Translations under genes and position numbers: made by a program
Assembly: GCA_963680875.1 (NCBI GenBank)
Contig: OY804580.1
Location: 111,479,534-111,543,533, forward strand
Direction: 5' to 3'
Length of the DNA: 64,000 nucleotides
Source of the DNA: Bathymodiolus brooksi
Lineage: Eukaryota > Mollusca > Bivalvia > Mytilida > Modiolidae
Part shown: positions 56,941 to 64,000 of the stretch, in pieces
Numbering within the stretch: position 1 is the first letter of the stretch
Layout: each line of letters starts with the position of its first letter
Notes under the pieces: generated by a model
Told to the model about the DNA's origin: nothing
The model's database searches: none
What the model saw: the letters and a program-made list of their open reading frames with translations, nothing else

Positions 56941-57088
56941 AAACCGTATTGTCTCCAGATCGCGAACGTCATTTATACAATCTGCGACGTCACACATTCC
57001 CAGCACCCAATTTTCGACAACAGGCACATTGTCAACAAAAAAATCAATATTTTGTTTAAATCGATTTGAATCCACCACCATCAACGAA

Positions 57089-57673
57089 ATGAAACCTCCA
57101 AAAAGGCAGAGGAAACAATCTGCAAAATCACAGATGACACAAGGATCGGGACCAAAACGACAAAAAACTTCAAACAGACAGCAGAGAAAAGAAACAGATG
57201 GCTACAACATGCGTCCAGTGGTATCACGTAGTAACACCAGAACTTTTACCGACATACAAGCACACAATGATGGTAACAATCGTCAGAATGACACGAGCAT
57301 GAACGTACCGACACCGTCTACATCAGGATGGCCCGGAAGAAACCCTTCACACACTCAGACCATGCATGATGCACGGACACATGGCCACACCAGTGCGGAA
57401 AGTTCAAGCGAAACCCTTCGCCACACACAAGTTAGTGGCACCGAGACTCGTCCAGTGGACCCAGCTCAAAATACAGACCATGAATTGTCTCCGGATCGCG
57501 AACGTCATTTATACAATCTGAGACGTCACACATTCCCAGCATCCAATGTTCGACAACAGGCACATTGTCCACAAAAAGTCCCAGCTACCGCCCCTCCAAC
57601 TCCTTATCCCCTTTGCTGCAATGATGAACAAGATTCTGCTGCTGTTTTGTTAATATTTCAGATTTGTCGCTGA
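57089..57673 (+). CDS. Uncharacterised basic, disordered protein (194 codons), possibly TE-derived or pseudogenic
   Basis: From ATG 57089 the frame encodes a Lys/Arg/Gln-rich start (KPPKRQRKQSAKSQM), then a Ser/Thr/His/Asn-rich low-complexity middle and a C-terminal LSPDRERHLYNLRRHTFPAS segment. No domain was recognised. About 100 bp of the C-terminal segment (57484-57585) also occurs upstream at 56951-57045, in an open frame that soon stops, so one copy is a duplication. A poly(A) signal-like AATAAA lies at 58034. GC content is higher than in the surroundings, which supports coding, but neither an intron nor a homologue can be shown here. Confidence 0.4.
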   Translation: MKPPKRQRKQSAKSQMTQGSGPKRQKTSNRQQRKETDGYNMRPVVSRSNTRTFTDIQAHNDGNNRQNDTSMNVPTPSTSGWPGRNPSHTQTMHDARTHGHTSAESSSETLRHTQVSGTETRPVDPAQNTDHELSPDRERHLYNLRRHTFPASNVRQQAHCPQKVPATAPPTPYPLCCNDEQDSAAVLLIFQICR

Positions 57674-58169
57674 CGACATGAACTAGAGCCCAACTCAACG
57701 GACATTTAGGGAAAACCAATGGAGAACTTTATTCACAAGGGCGTTCCACGCCAGAGAGATAACTGACACTGGAGAGTATTAAGTGTTTTTCAAATTTAAG
57801 ATTTTCAATTCTTATCGTTATATATAATTTTATATTGAAATACGTTGATTTTCTTTTTGACTCAATCGAACATCAGAAGCTGGACATATTTAAGGAACTT
57901 TGTCAAGAAGCTTATATAAAGACTTTTATAAGGAAATATAGTTTCAATTTTAAATTGCACTTTACAAATATTTTCATTTAATATCTTATAGTTTATAATT
58001 ATTGTATATACATTTGTACTGTATTATATGACTTAATAAAATTGTCACAGTTTTGGACACATCGTTGGCAGGATATGGCAAGATGAAGACGGGACACGTC
58101 GGTCCCCACATTTTACGTGAGCTCATATTTTGATTATTTTCTCCTGTGGTACCACAGGGATTTGTATTT

Positions 58170-58526
58170 TCATGTTCGTAAACGGGGGCCTTCTTTGCAT
58201 ACCAGAGGGGTCGGTTCCTGAATCGGTACCGATTCGGAACTTGGTTTGGACTCTTTGAAATACCCAGAGAGTTCGGGATAGTAAATATTTGCGATCGTAT
58301 GGGGAACGTGTCCTGTAGATCTCTCTAAGTTCCATAGAGGATTGTAGCTTTCGCTGTCACCTGCGAAGCACGGGTTAGCCCAAAATATCGAAATCGGCAG
58401 TCTCTCTTCTTCATCTTGCCATCTCGCGCTCACACAATTTAATACTGTGGCCGTATTTGTCCAATCAACATTAGTATTGTTTAATTTCCAGACAATGAAT
58501 CTTTGATTAAAAAAAACCAATACCAC
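58170..58526 (-). CDS. Unrecognised open frame with coding-like composition
   Basis: The 118-codon frame (with GC content above the surroundings) reads through NCVSARWQDEEERLPISIFW and HTIANIYYPELSGYF without stops. No family was recognised and no clear ATG or splice site defines its start. It could be a decayed transposon or an exon. Low confidence. Confidence 0.25.
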   Translation of the reverse strand: MVLVFFNQRFIVWKLNNTNVDWTNTATVLNCVSARWQDEEERLPISIFWANPCFAGDSESYNPLWNLERSTGHVPHTIANIYYPELSGYFKESKPSSESVPIQEPTPLVCKEGPRLRT

Positions 58527-58759
58527 ATAGGTTGGTAATAAAAAAAAAACATTGTCAACTATGCATTAATGAAACGGTATAAAAATGACAAATAAACATT
58601 GAATTATACACAAGTTTATGCGCTGGTGCGTTCAAGTTGCCTTTCATATTTCTACTCTTATGTTAAATCGTTCTTACATTCGTCATCGTTGGTGTAAAGG
58701 TGGGCTACGTGATCATAAATTAGATCACAGGTAAATGACACACTTACAAACATGTCAAC

Positions 58760-58814
58760 ATGAATTTTCTATCTGTAGATGTAATATTTGTTTTGATCGT
58801 TAATTGTTATACAG
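58760..58814 (+). CDS. Signal-peptide exon of a CYYR1/Shisa-like protein
   Basis: ATG at 58760 opens MNFLSVDVIFVLIVNCYT, a typical short signal peptide with a hydrophobic core, and the exon ends ACAG|GTAAGA in phase 1. An upstream ATG (58752) is followed at once by a stop. The phase fits the cysteine exon at 62531 (Asp at the junction), 3.7 kb away. The intron holds several SINEs and a MITE. Confidence 0.7.
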
Positions 58815-59340
58815 GTAAGAAAAAATACAAAGTAATTTAAAATTAATTAATTTTCAAATCAAATTAAAAAAATATATTCATATATTATATGACTGTTTTG
58901 TGGTTTGTGTTCGTTGTTTTCGTTGTATGAAGTCGATCCATATTATGTTTGTTCTTCGATTCCCATGTTGGGTTAGTAGGTGTATGATGTTAGTAATCAA
59001 CAGTCAAAACAAACAAACAAACAAAAACACAAAACAAACAAATGGAAGGAAAAGACACAAGCGATAAAATGTACACACGACGTGTCAAAAGAGAGAACAT
59101 GCACCCGGAAGTAATAAAAACGTAGATATCTGATTTAGTGCTCACGATGAGTTTCTGAAAGTCGAAAGATTGGAAAACCAAACGATTGAATAATCTTTGG
59201 AAGAAATAAAACCAAAGGGCATAAACAAGGTAGTCAGAATCGGTTAAGGTCATCTATAAATAGACTTTCCTTTCGACGGTCATTAATAGCTTAAAAATAT
59301 TTTTGACGGTTTCGTCGTAGGGGAAGCAGATTCTCATTCA

Positions 59341-59396
59341 GTGGAGAGTAATCCGAGCATGATCAACTGTGGAGAGTAATCCGAGCATGATCAACT
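59341..59396. repeat. Perfect 28-bp tandem duplication
   Basis: The unit beginning GTGGAGAGTAATCCGAGCAT occurs twice in succession (59341-59368 and 59369-59396) without a difference. It lies in the intron of the CYYR1-like gene. Confidence 0.9.
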
Positions 59397-59474
59397 GTGG
59401 GATATCGACGATGTTACTACCAGTGGATTATGATATTTATCCACCCCTTATAGTTAAAGTTTCAAATTTTAAAG

Positions 59475-59722
59475 CAGGGGCGGATTCAGGGGGGGGGGGG
59501 CCACGCGCCCCCCCCCCCTAAAATTGGAAAAAATATGATTTTTTTGGCGTAAATTCGTGATTTTTCACATGAAATACCCCAAAAATTTCGCGCGTCTCCC
59601 CTAAAATTGGTAAAATATGATTTTTCACACGAAATACCCCAACAATTTTCGCGTCTCCCTCCGCTCGGCGCAATTTTTTTAAGTGCGCCCCCCCCCTAAC
59701 TTGAAATCCTGGATCCGCCCTG
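59475..59722. mobile_element. 248-bp MITE with G-rich ends and TAAAG flanks
   Basis: The left end CAGGGGCGGATTCAGG and the inverse of the right end CAGGGCGGATCCAGG are similar; TAAAG repeats at 59470-59474 and 59723-59727. Inside, the segment 'aaatatgatttttcacacga' is repeated, and C/G homopolymers abound. Such CAGGGGCGGAT ends occur in hAT-like MITEs, but the duplication here looks 5 bp long. Confidence 0.65.
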
Positions 59723-59756
59723 TAAAGCTCTTGATTGTTATGTTGTCAAATGCTAA

Positions 59757-60098
59757 GGTAAATGATAACGTGCTCGCCTTGACTGCGGTAGATGTTCGAG
59801 CCCCGATCCAGTCAAACTAAAGACTATAAAATTGTATTTATTGCTTCTGTGCTAAGCACGCAGTATTAAAGAGAAAGAGCAAAGACAGATTGGTTCGGAA
59901 TCGGGATAATGTGTCTATTCACGGACTGTTGTTTCAGTGAACTAGCACTATAAAATTACAACTAAGCGTGTGTGTCTAGTATAAAGCGGATCTCACCATC
60001 ATCTCATTGGATATTAACATGTTCTTGCTATGATATAGCTGAACAATTGCTTAATTGGTGTTGAGGAACAACCAACCACTCACCCACTCTCTCAAAAG
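59757..60098 (+). mobile_element. SINE family C
   Basis: Partial head 'aacgtgctcgccttgactgc' with box B-like GTTCGAGCCCC, body 'cgggataatgtgtc', and 3' core 'gatatagctgaacaattgct' with a CACTCACC tail. Confidence 0.8.
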
Positions 60099-60231
60099 CT
60101 AAGTTTAGGCTGCCGCGTGGACGTCCGCTCCTACGTCGGTCAGCTGAACTTTCTGTGACTAACTAGATACGAGATATTGCTCTTGAAATTCTGTGAATGT
60201 TGTATGAAAAAAGGGATCCTCAGAAGCTGTA

Positions 60232-60325
60232 AATTGAAGGACAGACAAAACAATGACCAAGCGAAAAGGGACAAAAGGACAAGCAATGATCTATGAAATA
60301 TAACACAGAAAATTAATACAATACT
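60232..60325 (-). mobile_element. Small fragment of the 11.6-kb retroelement tail
   Basis: 'aaggacagacaaaacaatga' and 'acaaaaggacaagcaatgat' match the tail block in the other fragments; no other part of the element is present. Confidence 0.6.
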
Positions 60326-60518
60326 TGAATAAGTATAAGATGGTAGGTCGTGAAAGTTTTTGGATAAGATGAAAACGTTTTCTCCATTAGGAATAAATGA
60401 GTAAAAGTAAATTTATCGTGGGAGACAATGATCCGTCTTCATTAAAAAAAATATTGGTTTGTCTTGTATATATTTACTCTGTTTTAGTGACACACCTTAT
60501 ATTGCCATTCAGTGCTGG

Positions 60519-60795
60519 GCCTGCGTGGCTCAATGAGTTAGATAGTTGGATTACCTAACAACTCATACAAGCCTATCACCAATACGGCGTGGGTTCGCGC
60601 CTAGCTTTGTAAATTACAAAAAAGGGTGCACTCGACTCGCAGTCGTAAGTGATAAAGTTTACCAGTTGCTTGCCCATGGTCGGTGGTTCTCTCCGGGTAC
60701 TCCGGCTTCTTCCGCCACTAAAATTGGTCGTTATGATATAGCTGAAATATTGCTGAAAGTGGCGTTAATCACCAAAAATCAAAAATCAATTCAAC
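60519..60795 (+). mobile_element. SINE family B
   Basis: Head GCGTGGCTCAATGAGTTAGA, box B GGGTTCGCGCC, 'gttgcttgcccatggtcggt' middle and the 3' core 'atatagctgaaatattgctg', followed by an AAAATCAA-rich tail. It is the second full copy of this family. Confidence 0.85.
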
Positions 60796-60880
60796 CATTC
60801 AGTGCTTGAGTATATGTCATCTTCTGCTTTATTATTATTATTTTTAAAGTTATCTTTATCTTTATAGAGAGTACAATGCT

Positions 60881-61036
60881 CTCTATGCATACCGATACAA
60901 CATTATGTGATAAAGCTTGTCAGTGTCTTGCGGCAGTTCAATGGTTTTCTCGGGGTACTCCAGTTTCCTCTACCAATAAAACTGACCGCCAGGATATAAC
61001 TGAAATATTGTTGAAAGTGGCGTAAAACACCACAGA
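60881..61036 (+). mobile_element. SINE family A, 3' part
   Basis: From 'caacattatgtgataaagct' to 'aaagtggcgtaaaacacca'; the tRNA-like head is missing. Confidence 0.7.
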
Positions 61037-61059
61037 CCCAAACTTCTCTATACATGCAG

Positions 61060-61525
61060 GGATAACTTGCAACATCTCATGTGTTAAGAATGGTTGTTGG
61101 TGGCCCGTTGCAAGTCAAAAATTTACAATTAAAAATAATATTTTTTATGGAAAAATATACGATTTCAATGATTGGTTGTTGCTGAACGTACAGTGAGCAC
61201 TATTTCAGCAATAGTCAAGACGAGAACAAGATCATCAACAAGTAAACTATATAGAAATGAGGACGATTGCAATGTAATTGGTTGTAAAAAATATTTTACA
61301 TACTAACCGATGTCAAATTGATAAATCCCACCCATGTGATATAATATTGTATATATAAGTATATCTGGTTTTTATATACAAAGATTACCATACATACAGG
61401 ACAACTTTCAACAGCTCTCTGGTAATAAGAGTGGTCGATTGCTTGTTGCAGAGCTAAATTACCAAAGAATAATTTTTTTATGAGAAAAAAACGATTACAA
61501 TACAATTAATTGTCAAAAATAATCA
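61060..61525. repeat. Diverged direct duplication (~140-bp units, ~310 bp apart)
   Basis: The order 'acatgcagggataacttgca ... gttgcaagtc ... aataatattttttatgg' at 61070-61190 recurs as 'acatacaggacaactttcaa ... gttgcagagc ... aataatttttttatgag' at 61385-61505. No coding content. Confidence 0.5.
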
Positions 61526-61679
61526 ATCTCAATTTGATACTTGCATCATACTGAAAAGCAAAAAATATATATTAATAAATTCTAGGTATGTATTTGTCTA
61601 TTATTTCTAACGTTTCCCTATTAGACTTATCAAATTGAATGCTATTTTTATAAGGTATCTCTTCTTTTTTTTTACTTTT

Positions 61680-61740
61680 GGTGAGTGAGTGTTTGCTGTT
61701 TAACGCCAATTCAGCAATTTTTCAGCTATATCATTGCGAT
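61680..61740 (-). mobile_element. SINE family C, 3' end only
   Basis: The inverse of the family C 3' core and tail ('gtgagtgagtgtttgctgtt ... tcagcaatttttcagctata'). The rest is missing. Confidence 0.7.
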
Positions 61741-62195
61741 TAAACAAAAAAACAGTCAGTTTTTTTATTCACATTATTTATATTGATATATGATTGAAAA
61801 GTTATTAACACGCTTTCTTAATTGTAAATTTTATATGATAGCAAAATATTTGATGGAACATGTTCATTTCGGTTTTTCTTTAAATAAATCAACCTTTCAA
61901 CATTTGCAATTTTTGTGTTAGAGTTATCTCACATTGAACATCGATTTATAAGTTCAACTGTGTAAAAAACACTGAGAGAAGACACGATATGAAGGTTTCT
62001 TTTCATAACATTAAAGTTCTAGTTAAAAAGGGAGCAGTGAATGAAATTTCTTCAATTTCAAAAATCACATACCACTCATGAGGATATTAGGAAAATACAA
62101 ATGTATTTCTTAAATATTTTATTAAAATGTCACAAATTATGAAATATCTAATGTTTCACACATATGTATACTTCTGTAAAATCTTAACTATCTTT

Positions 62196-62425
62196 TAATC
62201 AGTGCTTATCACAACTAATGTTATGAGTTCGAACCCCATTCATGGCGAGGTGTACTCGATACAACATTATGTGATAAAGTTTGTCGGTGACTTGCCACAG
62301 GTCGATGATTTTCTCAGGGTATTCTGGCTTCCTCCATCAATAAAACTGACCGCCACGATGTAACTGAAATATTGTTGAAAGTGGCGTTAAACCCCAACAA
62401 ACAAACAAAAATCAATCAATCATTT
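62196..62425 (+). mobile_element. SINE family A, 5'-truncated
   Basis: Begins within the head at 'atcagtgcttatcacaacta', keeps box B-like GAGTTCGAACCCC, the full body and the 3' core, and ends in an (ATCA)n-like tail. Confidence 0.8.
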
Positions 62426-62530
62426 CTAGCACACAATAAATCATGTTGGCAATACGTAGTCTGTTTTTTGTGTCATTGTGTGTAGGATAAAACTATGCTG
62501 AATTCAATATATTATAGTTGTTAATTTCAG

Positions 62531-62684
62531 ATTTTATAAACGGCGAAAGTTGTAACGGACAATTTAGGAACAGTTATACGTCTAAATATCATACTGAATA
62601 TTTATATTGTACAACTGGTTGCTGTGGTTCCAATACCAATCGGTATTGCTGTTCTACAGATCAAACAATATACAAAGAAGACTT
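62531..62684 (+). CDS. Cysteine-rich exon of the CYYR1/Shisa-like protein (gene continues beyond the window)
   Basis: The exon follows 'gttgttaatttcag' and ends AGACTT|GTGAGT. Together with the signal-peptide exon it reads DFINGESCNGQFRNSYTSKY, HTEYLYCTTGCCGSNTNRYC and CSTDQTIYKEDL. The C...YC-x2-GCCG...YCC pattern is that of the extracellular domain of Shisa and CYYR1-type single-pass membrane proteins. The transmembrane segment expected next would be in an exon to the right of this window. No frame longer than the exon exists, so length-based scanning would miss it. Confidence 0.75.
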
Positions 62685-62896
62685 GTGAGTATATTTCTCC
62701 TCTTAATTCGAGTCATTGTTATGCTTCAATCTTTTCAACAACTCATTAAATCTTCAATTTAAAGTTTTAAGAAGTTTAAAATGATTATGCAGTCATATTT
62801 TTTAATGAACCGCGTCGAGTGCAGAGGATCGTGGGTTCGAGCACTGGTTGTGTCAAACCAAAGACTGTATACAATTATTATATCTGCTTCTCAGCT

Positions 62897-63424
62897 ATCT
62901 TCTCCAGCCAAGGATTACAAACCACTTCCACTTCTCGTCACCCTTGGCGATGTTAGCCAAATTTCCATCGTCACACGGTAACGGTTTTAACTGCATGCAT
63001 CCAGTTATAGCTGCAACAAAGCAGAATGCGTATAATTACAAAACACGTGTATGTACAGAAAATGTAAACATAAAATGGTCACGTGTAGGCTTTGTCTTGT
63101 GGAACTGCCATTCAGCACATTATATTGTTTGGGACACATTTAGCTTTTCAGTTAATTTGTACATATTTTGACATGAGGTGAAATGAATGTCTTGTGTTGA
63201 TTGGCTGAAAATGATATTGTAAGAAACGTAACAGACACAATCCAGCACTGATAATGGCGGTGTACTGGAATTAAGAAATTATATCTCAATCCTTTGGCTT
63301 TTAGCGTGAAGTTTATCATAGAAACTCGTCCTGTACACTAAAGTCAGATCTACGATTTATTAAGATAACGATGTCTATGGTGAAGAGGCGGGAAGGAGGA
63401 TCGTAACCCATGGCTAGCGAAAAT
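62897..63424. mobile_element. Diverged Mutator-like MITE, related to 40983-41510
   Basis: The left end 'atcttctccagccaaggatt' and the inverse of the right end 'attttcgctagccatgggtt' match the ends of the 41-kb element with more changes. TTCTCAGCT before and TTCACCGCT after the element look like a decayed 9-bp duplication. Length is the same (528 bp). No transposase. Confidence 0.65.
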
Positions 63425-63575
63425 CCTTCACCGCTAAATATGCAGCATTAAGTAGTTAGAACAAAGACTGGATGTCTAGTAATTCTGATACCGTGTCGGA
63501 GTGGAGTAACATGTGTCTACCCCATGGACTGTTGCTTTCACTGAGCTAGTAGACCACAAAGCGGACATTATGTAT

Positions 63576-63880
63576 AGGAGAATGTCCAAGTAACTCTCCA
63601 TTCCTTAAATATAATGGAGCCGAGGCCCATTGTTTTTAAGGAATGGAGAGATGCGAGGACATTCTCCAACTTAAAATCCACCCATTGTACTTTTTAATTT
63701 TATTAATTATTAATCTTGTAACAAAAAAGAGTCTGTGTATAGTATCTAAAGTACAAAGTATTAAATTGTTTGCCCCTTGTGAGACCTTAAAAGTACAAAG
63801 AGAACAATAACTCTCCATTCCTTAAAAATAATGGAAAGTTTTGACAATATATTTACATCACAGGTGGATTTTAAAATAAT
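63576..63880. mobile_element. Insertion with a 91-nt hairpin and repeated CTCTCCATTCCTT
   Basis: GGAGAATGTCC...CTCTCCATTCCTT (63577-63606) pairs with its inverse at 63638-63667 around a ~31-base loop, with one 6-base internal mismatch. 'taactctccattccttaaa' recurs at about 63810. The insertion interrupts the SINE body. Confidence 0.6.
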
Positions 63881-64000
63881 TTCATCGACAAGTAACTTGT
63901 TCTCACCATGGTATGGCTGAAAAATTACTCCTCACTTGGCATTGAGCAACAGCCACTCACTCACTAATTTTTAATGATTGTTGGATGTTGAATGTCGTTC

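Larger units (their letters stand above)
62806..63965 (+). mobile_element. SINE family C carrying two insertions
   Basis: Three parts of one family C body appear in order: 62806-62896 (head and early body), 63425-63575 (middle) and about 63880-63965 (3' end with CACTCACTCAC tail). The gaps are the long-TIR element at 62897-63424 and a hairpin-containing insertion at about 63576-63880. Confidence 0.75.

Overview
The window looks like nuclear DNA of a bivalve mollusc. It is AT-rich, genes are split by long introns, and the space between them is packed with tRNA-headed SINEs, terminal fragments of one retroelement family, DNA-transposon remnants and LINE pieces of the kinds seen in bivalve genomes. 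Organism assignment is an inference from repeat content and gene families; nothing in the window names the species. No rRNA, CRISPR array or bacterial operon is present.

Three host genes can be supported. (1) On the minus strand, from about 24.3 kb down to 2.6 kb, lies a multi-exon gene for a very large (about 2,690 residue) basic nuclear protein with roughly 19 AT-hook-like motifs; nearly all of it is encoded by one 7.8-kb last exon, and the small upstream exons were found by matching splice sites and phase. (2) On the plus strand, from about 28.6 (tentative) or 31.8 kb to 38.0 kb, is a Death domain - STAND-type NTPase - ankyrin repeat gene, an architecture typical of invertebrate innate-immune or cell-death signalling proteins, with a possible alternative terminal exon that would give a short Death-domain-only product. 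(3) From 58.8 kb to beyond the right edge is a small secreted or membrane cysteine/tyrosine-rich protein (CYYR1/Shisa-like), of which the signal-peptide exon and the cysteine exon are visible.

The most striking mobile element is a nearly complete Ty3/Gypsy-type LTR retrotransposon at 46.7-55.1 kb with almost identical 188-bp LTRs. Its protein order is helix-hairpin-helix (ComEA-like) domain, capsid/zinc knuckle, protease, RT, RNase H, integrase and a C-terminal PHD finger. A canonical UUUAAAC slippery heptamer followed by a stem-loop sits exactly where gag passes into pol in the -1 frame; three other frame changes fall at or beside runs of G. The element sits in the loop of an inverted repeat made of a separate hairpin-ended repeat family.

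Other DNA elements carry clear insertion signatures: a deleted hAT element with an 8-bp duplication inside a SINE (1.0-2.2 kb), two related elements with long terminal inverted repeats and 9-bp duplications, both inside SINEs (41 kb and 63 kb), a 1.5-kb foldback (25.4-26.9 kb), a TA-flanked pogo/Tc1-like set, and a poly(A)-tailed truncated LINE with a 12-bp duplication (17.8-18.8 kb). Three SINE families with different tRNA-like heads share a common 3' core. The remaining stretches (about 28.7-30.4, 38.9-40.8, 41.6-43.8 and 56.2-56.9 kb) show no recognisable gene.
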